Assembly: GCA_021808445.1 (NCBI GenBank)
Contig: JAKBBP010000013.1
Coordinates: 1-64,000, forward strand
Origin: Pseudomonadota bacterium
GTDB lineage: Bacteria; Pseudomonadota; Gammaproteobacteria; Burkholderiales; Burkholderiaceae_C
Length of the DNA stretch: 64,000 bases
Reading direction: 5' to 3'
Of this stretch, positions 20,890-30,386 are shown piece by piece (the stretch's first letter is position 1; each line of letters starts with the position of its first letter). A program made the position numbers and the translations under genes. The notes below the pieces were generated by a model that saw nothing but the letters and a program-made list of their open reading frames with translations, was not told the DNA's origin and did no database searches.

Positions 20890-20992
20890 GGATTGCGCAG
20901 GCTTGGGCCACAGGCCCTGCAGGAAGGTAGCCCATGGGGCGTTCCGGGCGCAAGCGCGCGCCCCGGCGCGCCCCGCCGGCAGCCGGCGCCCA

Positions 20993-21880
20993 TCAGGCCG
21001 GCACCACGTCCGGAAGTCGCGCCTTGCCCTGCGCCGCGTGGCGCGCCGCCTGCAGCGCACCGGCCGTCACCCGGGCCACCACGCCGGAATGGGCGCGCTC
21101 CAGCTCGGAACGGGCGGCGCCGTCGAGAATGCCCAGCAGCGCGGCGCGGTCGAGCAGGCGCACGCGCCGACGTGCCAGGGCGATGATTCCGGCGCGGTGC
21201 AGCTCGGTGAACACCCGGCTGACGGTCTCCAGGCGGAATCCCAGATACTCCCCGATGTCCTCGCGGCTCATGCGCAGCGTGAACTCGTCGGGCGAGAGGC
21301 CGCGTTCGGCGTAACGCCGGGACAGCTCGAGCAGGAAGCGAACCAGGCGTTCGCGCACGTGCATGCTGCCGAGCGCGAACTGCTGGCCCTGGGCGTGCAC
21401 CAGGGCCTGCGCCATGGCGCGGCACAGGTGGCGCTGCAGCGCCGGCACCCGCGTCGCCAGGGTTTCCAGGCGCCGAAGGTCGATCTCGCAGACCTGCGAG
21501 GGCTCGAGCGCGACCAGGTCGGCACGGTAGGCGCCGGACATGCCCTCCAGGCCGAGCCAGTCTCCGGCCTCGTGGAAACCGACGATGCGCTGACGCCCGT
21601 CGGCCAGGCCCACGAGCGACTTGAAGGCTCCGTTGTGCAGCACGTAGACCCGGTTCGCCGCCTGGCCCGAGCGCAGCAGCCGGGCTCCCTTGGGCACCCG
21701 CATCGGCGCACCCACCAGGCCCTGCAGGGACAGCGAGGCTCCATCCTCGGCGAGCACCGCCGGCAGGCAGCTTCTGCGATGAAAGCACATCGCGCAGGGG
21801 GACGGCGCCGAGGCGACCGGGTTCGCGCCGACGGCGCCTCGTTCGAAGCTTCCAGTGGGGATCATGCTGGCCTCCGTCAT
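20993..21880 (-). CDS. FNR-type oxygen-sensing transcription regulator
   Basis: A CRP/FNR-family regulator of 295 residues. The cluster ligands of FNR are present: C29, C32 and C38 (CAMCFHRRSC) and C131 (SQVCEID), so it probably binds an oxygen-labile [4Fe-4S] cluster. The recognition helix contains the ExxSR motif (LGFRLETVSRVF), which reads TTGAT half-sites. The start MTEASMIPTG was chosen from length and cysteine placement; MIPTGSFER five codons later is possible. It would activate anaerobic or microaerobic genes. The NarL-type regulator lies just downstream on the same strand. Confidence 0.93.
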   Translation of the reverse strand: MTEASMIPTGSFERGAVGANPVASAPSPCAMCFHRRSCLPAVLAEDGASLSLQGLVGAPMRVPKGARLLRSGQAANRVYVLHNGAFKSLVGLADGRQRIVGFHEAGDWLGLEGMSGAYRADLVALEPSQVCEIDLRRLETLATRVPALQRHLCRAMAQALVHAQGQQFALGSMHVRERLVRFLLELSRRYAERGLSPDEFTLRMSREDIGEYLGFRLETVSRVFTELHRAGIIALARRRVRLLDRAALLGILDGAARSELERAHSGVVARVTAGALQAARHAAQGKARLPDVVPA

Positions 21881-22089
21881 GTCTGATGGCTGAGCAGGCC
21901 GGAATGACCATGCCGACCTGATGTCCTGTCCCCCCATCACGGCCACTGCGTTCGCGTGCCTTCGGACGGCCCAGCGATCGACAGTGATGCACCGTGATGC
22001 GCGGAACAGGACCCTGGAGACCATGCTAGAAACAATTGGCTACATTCCCCATCGGAGAGGCCCCGATGTACCCCTCGGGGTTTCCCCGA

Positions 22090-22980
22090 TCAGGCCGCCC
22101 GGGCGCCGCGCTCGGCGCGCACCACGTCCAGCCAGGCCCGTGCCGCATGCGACAGGTAGGCCCCGCGCAGCCAGGCGACGTCGATGCGCCAGGGGATCTC
22201 CGGCTCCACCAGGGTCGAGACGGAAAAATCCCCCGCCGCGAGATGGCGCAGCTCGGAGCTCGGCAACAGGGCCACGCCGACCCCGCTGCGCACCAGCTCC
22301 TGGATGAAGCCGATCTGCCCGCTGCGTCCGGCGATTTCCGGCACGAAGCCACATTGGCGACAGGCCTCCTCGATGCGATCGTTGAGCATGTAGGGAGCCA
22401 GGAACAGGATCAGGGACTCTTCGGCCAGCTCGGCCAGGCGCACCACGGGCCGCCGGCTCCAGCGCGAGCGCGCCGGTGCCAGCAGGGCAAGGCGGTCATC
22501 GATGAGCATGATGTGCTCGTAGCGCCGCTCGTCCAGCGGCGCCAGCAGCCCGCCGAGTTCCAGCTCGCCGGCCAGCATGGCGGCCTCGATGGCCTTGGAG
22601 CCGTCCTCGAACAGCTTGAGCTCGATTCCGGGGTGGCGAAGCTTGAAGGCGTGCATCAAAGGCACGAACAGCTGCGGTCCGAGGGGAGGAACGCCAATGC
22701 GCAACTCGCCGCTGCGCGCCTGCCCCAGGTCGGACAGCCCGGCACGGATGTTGGCGGCCGCCAGCAGCATGGTCTCGGCGTGGGCCAGCACCAGGCGTCC
22801 GGCGTCGGTGGCCACGGCCGGGCGCGTATCCCGGCGCAGCAGGGGCTGGCCGAGGTCGCGTTCGAGCTGCGCGACCAGCTTGCTGACGGTCGGCTGGGTG
22901 GTTTCCATGCGGTCGGCGGCGGCTGTGAACCCCCCGCAGCGAAGGACCTGCACAAAAGCTTCCAGCGCACGCAATTCCAT
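22090..22980 (-). CDS. LysR-family regulator divergent from lrgAB
   Basis: A 296-residue LysR protein with an N-terminal helix-turn-helix (MELRALEAFVQVLRCGGFTAAADRM...QPTVSKLVAQLERDLG) and a C-terminal co-inducer domain. It is divergent from a holin-like lrgA-lrgB pair, the arrangement seen for CidR-type regulators, so control of that pair is the best guess. The intergenic region of about 114 bp would hold both promoters. Confidence 0.85.
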   Translation of the reverse strand: MELRALEAFVQVLRCGGFTAAADRMETTQPTVSKLVAQLERDLGQPLLRRDTRPAVATDAGRLVLAHAETMLLAAANIRAGLSDLGQARSGELRIGVPPLGPQLFVPLMHAFKLRHPGIELKLFEDGSKAIEAAMLAGELELGGLLAPLDERRYEHIMLIDDRLALLAPARSRWSRRPVVRLAELAEESLILFLAPYMLNDRIEEACRQCGFVPEIAGRSGQIGFIQELVRSGVGVALLPSSELRHLAAGDFSVSTLVEPEIPWRIDVAWLRGAYLSHAARAWLDVVRAERGARAA

Positions 22981-23094
22981 GGCAGCTCCATCTCATTCCA
23001 TCGAGGAATCGAATTTATACCACCCCGGCATTCAGAGAATGGTCATGCCGGCCTACAGTGCGCATCATCCCTGAACGCAGCGCAGCACCGCCCC

Positions 23095-23556
23095 ATGGCC
23101 GAGTTTCCCGACATGATCTCCCCGCACACGAGCCTGCGCCACCCGGCGCCGCAGCCCCGCTCCAGACTGCTGCGTGGCTCCTCGCAGGTCCTGTTCTTCA
23201 TCGCCATCTGGTGCGTGTCGGAGCAGCTGCTGCACTGGCTGCGCTGGCCTCTGCCCGCGGCGGTTCCGGCGCTGTTCGTCGTCCTGGCGCTTCTGGCTGC
23301 CGGCATCCTTCCCGAGCAGCGCCTGGCCGCCGGGGCCGACTGGCTGCTCGGGGACATGCTGCTGTTTTTCATTCCCCCGCTGCTGGCCGTCGTGCGCTTC
23401 GGCCCGCTGCTCGCCCACAGCGGCCTGCGCCTGCTGGGAGCGATCGCCCTGGGCAGCCTGCTCGTGCTGGTGGGCACCGGCGTGGTGGTCGAGCGCACGC
23501 TGCGCTGGGAACGAGCTCGACAGGAGCGGCGGCCCACCGGGCGGACCTCGCGATGA
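23095..23556 (+). CDS. lrgA: LrgA/CidA family holin-like membrane protein
   Basis: A 153-residue protein with about four membrane segments. The FFIAIWCVSEQLLHWLRWPLP start, the AVPALFVVLALLAAGILP helix and the LLFFIPPLLAVVRFGPLL stretch are typical of the CidA/LrgA family. These proteins form membrane complexes linked to murein hydrolase control, and in some bacteria to pyruvate transport. Its stop overlaps the lrgB start (ATGA). The first Met is used; a second lies six codons in. Confidence 0.88.
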   Translation: MAEFPDMISPHTSLRHPAPQPRSRLLRGSSQVLFFIAIWCVSEQLLHWLRWPLPAAVPALFVVLALLAAGILPEQRLAAGADWLLGDMLLFFIPPLLAVVRFGPLLAHSGLRLLGAIALGSLLVLVGTGVVVERTLRWERARQERRPTGRTSR

Positions 23557-24260
23557 GCGCGCCGCTAGCGTCCGATGAGGCAGTCGCCAGCGCGGCCTGC
23601 CTGCTGGCGACCCTGGGGCTGTATGCGCTGGCACGCTGGCTGTACCGGCGCCATCGCCGCGCCTGGCTGCAGCCCCTGGTGACGGCGCCGCTGGTGCTGC
23701 TGGTGCTGCTGCAGCTCAGCGGGGTGGGCTACGGGGTGTACCTGCGCGATACCCACTGGCTGATGTGGATGATGGGACCGGCCACCGTGGCCTACGCCTA
23801 CCCCATCTACCAGCGCCGCGCCCTGTTGCGCCGCTACCCCGTCAGTCTGGCTGCCGGGGTCGTCAGCGGCCTGGTGCTGGGTGTCCTGGGCTCCTGGCTG
23901 CTGGGGCGCCTGTTCGATCTGCCCCAGGCGCTGGCGCGCAGCATGCTCACGCGCTCGGTGTCGACTCCCTTCGCCATGGCGGCCTCGGGCTATTTCGGGG
24001 CAAGGCCCGACATCGCCGCGCTGTGCGTGCTGGGCACCGGTGTGTTCGGCATGCTGGCCGGTGAGGCCGTGCACGGCTGGATGGGCCTGCGCTCGGCGAT
24101 GTCGCGAGGGGCGTCCCTGGGCGCGGCCGCGCATGCGGCGGGCACCGCGCGCGCCTACGAACTCGACCCCGAGAGCGGCGCGGTGTCCAGCCTGACCATG
24201 GTGTTCGCGGGGATCGCGATGGTGCTGCTGGCCCCCTGGATCGGGCACTGGTTCGCCTGA
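23553..24260 (+). CDS. lrgB: LrgB/CidB family membrane protein
   Basis: A 235-residue partner of LrgA with about six to seven membrane helices. The stretch RSMLTRSVSTPFAMAAS corresponds to the conserved KSVTTPIA-type motif of LrgB, and the gene ends with the LTMVFAGIAMVLLAPWI helix seen in the family. It is translationally coupled to lrgA by a four-base overlap. The CidA/LrgA and CidB/LrgB proteins act together in the inner membrane. Confidence 0.9.
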   Translation: MSAPLASDEAVASAACLLATLGLYALARWLYRRHRRAWLQPLVTAPLVLLVLLQLSGVGYGVYLRDTHWLMWMMGPATVAYAYPIYQRRALLRRYPVSLAAGVVSGLVLGVLGSWLLGRLFDLPQALARSMLTRSVSTPFAMAASGYFGARPDIAALCVLGTGVFGMLAGEAVHGWMGLRSAMSRGASLGAAAHAAGTARAYELDPESGAVSSLTMVFAGIAMVLLAPWIGHWFA

Positions 24261-24367
24261 GCCGGCCGCAGGTTCCCCGCCGCCGGCCGCTGTCGGCGAA
24301 AATACGGGTTGTTGCGTTGGATGCCCTGGCACCATTTTTCCCGTCGGATCGCCTGCCGAACCTCATC

Positions 24368-25129
24368 ATGTCCCAATCTCCTACTCCCGAAAGCTCCAGC
24401 GCCATCCCCCGAGGCGTGTGGATCGCCCTGATGACCATCGGCGCGCTGATCGTGGTGCTGCTGGCCGCCGTCCTGTACAAGATCAGCGTGCCGGGATCGC
24501 CCCAGGCCCCGACGAGCGCGACCACGGCTGCGACGGCCAGCGCACCTGGCGCGACGTCGTCGACCCCGGGCTCGCAGGCGCCCTCCTCGGCGCAGTCCGC
24601 GCAGCAGCCCCGCTCGGCCGTGGCAGTCACCGGCACGAGCCCGTCGCGCCGGGCCGCCAGCCGGTTCCCCGCGATGCCCGAACGCGAAGGAGCCGCCGAG
24701 GGCACGCGCACGGCAGCCGCCCCGTCGGGAGGCAACGCCGGGGCGCAGAGTTTCCAGCCCCAGACCTTCCAGCAGCAGGCCGCGCCGGCGGCGCCGGTGT
24801 GCAGTGACTGCGGAACCGTGGAGGCGGTGACTCCGGTGCAGCGCCAGGGCAGCGCCAACGGCCTCGGGGCCGTGGTCGGCGGGGTGCTCGGCGGGGTGCT
24901 GGGCCACCAGATCGGCGGCGGCAATGGCCGCACCGCAGCGACGGTGATCGGAGCGGTCGGCGGCGGCCTGGCCGGCAACGAGGTCCAGAAACGCATGGAT
25001 TCCACCACCGTGTACGAGGTGCGCATTCGCATGGACAATGGGGCCACGCATGTGTTCACCCTGAACAGCGCCCCCCCGGTGGGCCAGCGCGTACGCGTGG
25101 GAGCGAACGGCTCGATCAGCCCGATGTGA
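24368..25129 (+). CDS. glycine-zipper 2TM-domain envelope protein
   Basis: A 253-residue protein. Residues about 15-37 form a single membrane anchor (GVWIALMTIGALIVVLLAAVLY), followed by an Ala/Ser/Thr/Pro-rich linker of roughly 110 residues. The glycine-zipper hairpin (GLGAVVGGVLGGVLGHQIGG, then VIGAVGGGLAGNEV) resembles SlyB/RcsF-associated proteins. The C-terminus (VYEVRIRMDNGATHVFTL) is a small beta domain. It probably sits in the periplasm anchored to the inner membrane and interacts with the envelope. The start MSQSPTPE is used rather than a Met 17 codons upstream. Confidence 0.8.
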   Translation: MSQSPTPESSSAIPRGVWIALMTIGALIVVLLAAVLYKISVPGSPQAPTSATTAATASAPGATSSTPGSQAPSSAQSAQQPRSAVAVTGTSPSRRAASRFPAMPEREGAAEGTRTAAAPSGGNAGAQSFQPQTFQQQAAPAAPVCSDCGTVEAVTPVQRQGSANGLGAVVGGVLGGVLGHQIGGGNGRTAATVIGAVGGGLAGNEVQKRMDSTTVYEVRIRMDNGATHVFTLNSAPPVGQRVRVGANGSISPM

Positions 25130-25212
25130 GGCCTGCCCGTGCCCGTACCCGACCCGGGTGGGCCCGCCGGCATCGAGGCCACCCCGGCCGGGACGGCGAG
25201 CGCACAGGCAGC

Positions 25213-26847
25213 ATGCTCCTGAGCTGCACATCCCCCGCGCGCTGGATGGGCCTGGCGGGAGCCTTGCTCGCACTGGGTCTTCTGGCCTCCTGCGGTGGCA
25301 GCACCACGCTGGCCCCTCAGGCGGCCGACGACGCGGCGATCGCGCTGGGCACGGTGACAGGCTTCGGCAGCGTGGTCATCGGACAGCAGCGCTACGAAGG
25401 CGGGGCCCCGCACTATTTCAACGACGACTCCCCCGGCGCGGCGCAAGCGCCACAGGCGGTGGGGCTTGGGCAGCGCCTGCAACTGGTCCGCTCCGCGGCG
25501 GGCAGCGTGGCGCTCGTGCAGCCCGACCTGCTGGGCCCGGTGCAGTCCGTATCCGCCGATGGCAGGCGCTTCACGGTCGAGGGCGTGCAGGTGCGGGTCA
25601 ATGCCGACCCCCGCGTCGCTCCGGTCACCTTTTTCGCCGGCCTGTCGGGTCCCTCCGGGCTGCACGCCGGCACCATGGTGGTGGAAGTGGCCGGAGCCTT
25701 CGGCATCGACGCCGACGGCAAGCCCTTGCTGATGGCCAGCCGCATCGTGCAACGCCCCGCCTGGACGCGCTCCGTGCGTCTGACGGGCGAAGTGGCCGGA
25801 CTCGACGCCGCGGCATCCAGCTTCCAGCTGGGCGACGTACGCGTGCGCCTGGGCTCCGACACGCAGGTCTACCCGGCGGGCACGCGACTGCGCGACGGAC
25901 AGCTGGTCAACGTGTGGAGCGCCCAGCCGGCCGAAGGCAAGGTGGTGCAGGCCGGCGTGATCCGCGTGCGCAGCCTGCTCGGCGCCTCGGGCGCGGCCAG
26001 CCTCTCGGGCCTGTTGCGACTGCCTTCCTCCGGCGGCTACGAGGTCGCGGGCATCCCGGTCCTGCCTGCAGGGCCCGCGGTCGCCGCGCAGCTCGAGGAT
26101 CTGGGCCAACCCAGCTACGTGAACGTGCTGGGACGGGTGGACCCCGGCTCGAACCGCGTGCTTGCCACCCAGGTCCGCCCCTACGCGGCGGACTCCGCCT
26201 CCATCCTCCTGCTCGGCAACATCACCGACTACGTGGACCAGGCCCATTTCCTGGTACGGGGCGTGCCGGTGGACGCCTCCGACACCCTGTTCGACGGCAA
26301 GCTCGGCAATGGCGTGTTCGTGCAGCTGCGAGGCGTGGTGGACCCGTCGGCACCCAGCCGGGTCCGCGCGGTGTCGCTGCGCGTTCTCCCGGGAGCCCCC
26401 GATGGCGGCACCGTGGACCTGCAGGGCACCGTGAGCCAGTACGCCCCGGAGCACGCCAGCTTCGTGCTGAGCTGGTCCGACGCGGGGGTGACCATGGCCT
26501 CGATGGTGCGCGTGGAGCACAACGCGGTGTTCAGCGGCGGCACGGTGGACCAGCTGGCCAACGGCAGCCAGGTCGAGATCCAGGCGACGCAGACTCCCGA
26601 AGGGCTGGCGGCGGACAGCGTGGTGTTCCGGCCTGCCACGTTCAGCCGGGGAGTCCTGCACACCGAGGGAATCGTCCACCGGCTCCGGCCCGGCAGCCTG
26701 CGCGTGAACGGCCTGGACATTCTCGACAAGGGCGTGGCCGCGCGCGGCGGCGTGCTGGCCGACGGGGTGCGCGCCGACGTACAGTTCGACATCGACCCCC
26801 GCACCGGCGCAAAGCTGGCCCGGGCCATCATCATCGACGAACATTGA
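25213..26847 (+). CDS. DUF5666 repeat lipoprotein
   Basis: A 544-residue lipoprotein: signal peptide LAGALLALGLLASC with the lipobox LASC, then several repeated beta-rich domains of about 70-80 residues. Each has a pattern like GxVxxxxxxxFxVxGVxVxxxxxT, as in DUF5666 proteins. The function of that family is not known. It probably lies on the periplasmic side of the outer membrane. The start at MLLSCTSPARW gives a usable signal; an internal Met (MGLAGALL) is an alternative. A hemerythrin gene follows after about 40 bp on the same strand. Confidence 0.75.
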   Translation: MLLSCTSPARWMGLAGALLALGLLASCGGSTTLAPQAADDAAIALGTVTGFGSVVIGQQRYEGGAPHYFNDDSPGAAQAPQAVGLGQRLQLVRSAAGSVALVQPDLLGPVQSVSADGRRFTVEGVQVRVNADPRVAPVTFFAGLSGPSGLHAGTMVVEVAGAFGIDADGKPLLMASRIVQRPAWTRSVRLTGEVAGLDAAASSFQLGDVRVRLGSDTQVYPAGTRLRDGQLVNVWSAQPAEGKVVQAGVIRVRSLLGASGAASLSGLLRLPSSGGYEVAGIPVLPAGPAVAAQLEDLGQPSYVNVLGRVDPGSNRVLATQVRPYAADSASILLLGNITDYVDQAHFLVRGVPVDASDTLFDGKLGNGVFVQLRGVVDPSAPSRVRAVSLRVLPGAPDGGTVDLQGTVSQYAPEHASFVLSWSDAGVTMASMVRVEHNAVFSGGTVDQLANGSQVEIQATQTPEGLAADSVVFRPATFSRGVLHTEGIVHRLRPGSLRVNGLDILDKGVAARGGVLADGVRADVQFDIDPRTGAKLARAIIIDEH

Positions 26848-26885
26848 GCGCAACGGCGGCCGACGCGAGCGCAGGACCCAGCATC

Positions 26886-27437
26886 ATGGACATCATCGGA
26901 CAGGGCCGCGCGGCACCATCCGCCGGTTTCGAGGTTCCCCTGGAAATGCTCGCCGCCTGTCACGGTCGCGTGCAGGCGCAGTGCGAGCTCCTGCAGCGCC
27001 TGCTCGAGCATCTGCCGACGCACGGCCCCGACCGGCAGGCGCTGGAGGCCATCGAGCGCATCCAGCGCTATTTCGACACCGCCGCGCGGGACCATCACGC
27101 CGACGAGGAACAGGATCTGCTCCCCGCCCTGCTGGAAGCCATGGCGGGCTCCGACGCCGTCTGCATCCGCGACATGCTGCGCAGGGTGCGTGACGAGCAC
27201 CGGCTGCTCGAGCAACGCTGGGCGGCGCTGCGCGAGGCCCTGCAGGCCATCCAGCAAGGCGCCAGCCAGGAACTCGACGCCGGCCTGGCGCAAGGCTTCA
27301 TGGACGCCTACCGCGAACACATGGCCTTCGAGGAAGCCGAGTTGCTGCCCATGGCGCAGCGCCTGCTCGGAGACGACCAGCTCGACGCCATCGGCCGCGC
27401 GATGCGCCTGCGGCGGGGTATCGCCGACCCGGGCTGA
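26886..27437 (+). CDS. hemerythrin HHE-domain protein
   Basis: A 183-residue four-helix protein with metal-ligand histidines and glutamates placed as in hemerythrin-like domains: ACHGR near residue 25, ARDHHADEEQDLLP near 68-80, RDEHRLLE near 104, and YREHMAFEEAELLP near 143-156. Such proteins bind a di-iron centre and are implicated in oxygen, nitric-oxide or iron sensing and storage. It follows the DUF5666 lipoprotein closely and may share its transcript. Confidence 0.9.
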   Translation: MDIIGQGRAAPSAGFEVPLEMLAACHGRVQAQCELLQRLLEHLPTHGPDRQALEAIERIQRYFDTAARDHHADEEQDLLPALLEAMAGSDAVCIRDMLRRVRDEHRLLEQRWAALREALQAIQQGASQELDAGLAQGFMDAYREHMAFEEAELLPMAQRLLGDDQLDAIGRAMRLRRGIADPG

Positions 27438-27559
27438 TCCGGTCCGCGCAGGCCTGCGGCGACGTAGCGTTCCGTTACATCGCGACGGGCACTCCCGATG
27501 TCGCAAGCCCGAAACGTCAAGCTAAGCTCCTCGCATTCTCATTTCAGGAGGAGATCCCC

Positions 27560-28957
27560 ATGCCGACCGATCCGGCCGCGCAGCTTGCCGCACGCATCGA
27601 CCGCCTACCCTCTTCGCGCGCCATCTGGACCCTGGTGCTGCTGATCTCCCTGGGCGGCGTGTTCGAGTTCTACGATCTGTTCTTCACCGGCTACGTCGCA
27701 CCGGGCATGATCGGCTCCGGGCTGTTCAAGCCCGAGTCCCTGGGCATCTTCGCCGCCCTCAAGCCGCTGGCCATCGCCGGTTTCGGCACCTTCGTGTTCG
27801 CCACCTTCGCCGGCCTGTGGGCGGGCGCCCTGCTGCTGGGCTTCGTGGCAGACCGCTTCGGACGCCGCGCCATCTTCACCGGCTCCCTGCTCTGGTACAT
27901 GGTCTGCACGGCGATCATGGCCTTCCAGACCACCGGGTTCTGGCTCGACGTCTGGCGTTTCATCGCCGGCATCGGAATCGGCGTGGAACTGGTCACCATC
28001 GACACCTACATCTCCGAGCTGATCCCGGGGCGCATGCGCGGACGGGCCTACGCCTTCAATCAGTTCGTCACCTTCTGCGTGGTGCCGGTGGTGGCTTTCC
28101 TGGCCTGGTCGCTCAAGGGCAGCACTCCCCTCGGTCTCGAGTATTGGCGCGTGGTGATCCTGATCGGCTCCGTGGGCGCCGTCGTCGTGTGGTTCCTGCG
28201 CCTGGGCATCCCGGAGAGCCCGCGCTGGCTCGCGCGCCAGGGCCGCATCGAGGAGGCCGAGCGCATCGTCGCGGAACTCGAGCGGCGCGTGATGGCCGAG
28301 GGGCACACGCGCCTGCCCGAGCCCGAGGTGCAAGGCCGCGAAGTGTCCGGCAGCGGGAGTTTCGGCGAGATCTTCTCGCCCACCTATCTGCGCCGCACGG
28401 TCATCATGTCGATTTTCAACATGGCGCAGGTCGTCGGCTTCTACGGCTTCGCCGCCTGGGTGCCCTCGCTGCTGATCAGCCGCGGCGTGCACGTGACCAC
28501 CAGCCTGCAGTACGCCTTCATCATCGCCATCGCCAACCCCTTCGGTCCGCTGCTGGGCCTGCTGTTCGCGGATCGCATCGAGCGCAAGACCCAGATCTGC
28601 ATCGCCCTGGTGCTGATGGCGCTGGCCATCGCGCTGTTCGCGCAGGCCAGCGAGCCGGCGGTGTTGATCGGACTGGGCGTGCTGTTCACACTGTCGTCGA
28701 ACGTCATGTCCTTCGCCTACCACGGTTACCAGTCCGAGGTGTTCCCGACCCGCATCCGTGCCCGCGCGGTGGGCTTCGTGTACTCCTGGAGCCGGATCGC
28801 CGCGGCCTTCGCAGGCCTGGCCATCGGCATCCTGCTGCACGGCTGGGGCGTGCCCGGCGTAGCCACCTTCATCGCCATCTCGATGGCCGTGGGCTTCGCG
28901 ATGATCCTGCTGGGGCCGGCCACCCGCGGCCGCTCGCTGGAGGCCATCAACGAGTAG
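27560..28957 (+). CDS. MFS metabolite:H+ symporter
   Basis: A 465-residue transporter with 12 predicted membrane helices. The loop 2-3 motif is FVADRFGRRAIF and the loop 4-5 region has GIGIGVELVTIDTYISELIPGRMRGR, the pattern of the sugar/aromatic-acid symporter branch. The N-terminal GGVFEFYDLFFTGYVAPG resembles aromatic-acid or dicarboxylate-type carriers. The substrate cannot be assigned. A strong AGGAGGAG ribosome site lies about 7 bp before the ATG. The central cytoplasmic loop is long (roughly residues 220-265). Confidence 0.88.
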   Translation: MPTDPAAQLAARIDRLPSSRAIWTLVLLISLGGVFEFYDLFFTGYVAPGMIGSGLFKPESLGIFAALKPLAIAGFGTFVFATFAGLWAGALLLGFVADRFGRRAIFTGSLLWYMVCTAIMAFQTTGFWLDVWRFIAGIGIGVELVTIDTYISELIPGRMRGRAYAFNQFVTFCVVPVVAFLAWSLKGSTPLGLEYWRVVILIGSVGAVVVWFLRLGIPESPRWLARQGRIEEAERIVAELERRVMAEGHTRLPEPEVQGREVSGSGSFGEIFSPTYLRRTVIMSIFNMAQVVGFYGFAAWVPSLLISRGVHVTTSLQYAFIIAIANPFGPLLGLLFADRIERKTQICIALVLMALAIALFAQASEPAVLIGLGVLFTLSSNVMSFAYHGYQSEVFPTRIRARAVGFVYSWSRIAAAFAGLAIGILLHGWGVPGVATFIAISMAVGFAMILLGPATRGRSLEAINE

Positions 28958-28990
28958 CCGGATCCCGCGCCGCACGCGAGACCCGCGAGC

Positions 28991-29590
28991 TCAGTGCGGC
29001 GCGGTGGCGAGGTACGACGGGCGCTGGCGCGCCTCCACCAGCCAGGCGTCCAGCGCGGGGGTCGGCACCAGCCAGGGCGCGCCCGCGAAGCGCAATTGCA
29101 GGTAGTCCTGGGCGACCACCGCGGTGATGGCGTCCAGGCTGCTGCCGCTGGCGATCTGCCCGGCACAGTCCTGGCGCACGGACTGTTCCAGCTGCTGCAG
29201 ACTCCGCAGGATCCCGCGGCGCCGACGCAGGCCCATGGCGGTCTCGTCGAAGGGGGCCGGAGCCACGGCGCGACGCCCCATGACCGTGTGCGCCGCGGAC
29301 TCGATCACCGCGATGGCCAGCCCTGCACGCTGGAGCTGCCTAGCGTCGGTGAACAAGGGCGGAGCCGGACGCAGTCGCTCCAGCCACTGCACGATCAGCA
29401 GGCTTTCGGTGAGCACGGTGCCGTCGTCGAGTACCAGCGCAGGCACCCGGGTCGCCGGGTTGACCTGTTGAAGCGAAGGGTCATCGGCCCAGGGGTCGAC
29501 CATGACCAGCTCGAAGTCGAAGCCCTTCTCGCGCAGCGCGATGTGGGCGACGCGGCCGAAGGGGGAAGTGGGGCTGCAGAACAGGCGCAA
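28991..29590 (-). CDS. glutathione S-transferase family protein
   Basis: A protein of about 199 residues with an N-terminal thioredoxin-like domain (RLFCSPTSPFGRVAHIALREKGFDF) and the cis-Pro region RVPALVLDDGTVLTES, then a helical C-terminal domain. Family members conjugate or reduce with glutathione. The start is a TTG at 29590, chosen because GGAG lies 6 bp upstream and the family begins with this strand. Another TTG at 29620, directly after the upstream hydrolase stop, is possible. No function beyond the family can be given. Confidence 0.85.
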   Translation of the reverse strand: MRLFCSPTSPFGRVAHIALREKGFDFELVMVDPWADDPSLQQVNPATRVPALVLDDGTVLTESLLIVQWLERLRPAPPLFTDARQLQRAGLAIAVIESAAHTVMGRRAVAPAPFDETAMGLRRRRGILRSLQQLEQSVRQDCAGQIASGSSLDAITAVVAQDYLQLRFAGAPWLVPTPALDAWLVEARQRPSYLATAPH

Positions 29591-29620
29591 GGTTTTCTCC
29601 CGGGTTGAGGGACAGGACAA

Positions 29621-30310
29621 CTAGATGCTACCCACCTGGGCGGCCACGAGCTCGCGCAGCAGCTGCAGCCGCCCGCTGAAGAAATGATCCGCGCCCGGCA
29701 CCACGAACACCGGCTGCCGGCGCTCGCGGGCCCAGCCCAGCAGCGCCTGCAGGCCGGCGCGCTCATCGAATTCGCCATGCACCAGCCAGGCGTGTTCGAC
29801 CGGCGCCGGGTCGTAGTGACGCCAGTCCTGGACCTGCCCGACCGGCATTCCCGCCAGCAGCACGTGACGCGCCGGATCGCCGCGCTCGGCCAGTCGTGCC
29901 GCGACGTGCGACTGCACGTAGGCACCAAAGGAAAAACCCATCAGAGCCAGCGGCAGCCCGGGGTGGTCGGCCCGTGCCTGCGCCGCCACGAGCAGCAGAT
30001 CCTCGGTTTCGCCTGCGCCGTGGTCATGCCTGCCTTCGCTGCCCCCCACACCCCGGAAATTCGGGCGCATCGAAAGCCAGCCCTGATCGCGCAGGGCATG
30101 CGCGAGCACGTGCGGCACCTTGTGGCGCGCGCTGCCCCCCAGCAAGGGCTGCGGATGGGCCACCAGCGCCACGCCCCGGGGCGCGCCGGCGGGCTCGTCG
30201 AGCAGGATCTCGATCCTTCCGACCGCGCCGAGGCTCCAGACGGTACGGGTGGCCGGCGCGATCGCGGTCGCGCGCGTGGGCGGGATGGGAGCTTCGGAGG
30301 GACTGTCCAT
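29621..30310 (-). CDS. alpha/beta hydrolase
   Basis: A 229-residue hydrolase of the small YsgA/COG2945 type. The nucleophile elbow is GFSFGAY (Ser), the acid may be Asp in HGEFDE and the catalytic His is in GADHFF. The HPQPLLGGSARHKV and RPNFRGVGGSEG segments are typical of COG2945. The substrate is unknown. It is directly upstream of the GST gene on the same strand, and its stop touches the GST gene's outer possible start. Confidence 0.85.
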   Translation of the reverse strand: MDSPSEAPIPPTRATAIAPATRTVWSLGAVGRIEILLDEPAGAPRGVALVAHPQPLLGGSARHKVPHVLAHALRDQGWLSMRPNFRGVGGSEGRHDHGAGETEDLLLVAAQARADHPGLPLALMGFSFGAYVQSHVAARLAERGDPARHVLLAGMPVGQVQDWRHYDPAPVEHAWLVHGEFDERAGLQALLGWARERRQPVFVVPGADHFFSGRLQLLRELVAAQVGSI

Positions 30311-30386
30311 GACGGAGCGAGGCGGCAGCGCGCTTGCGCTACCCTACACGACAACACCATAGGGCATTCCCAAGCCCTTGTCCCCG

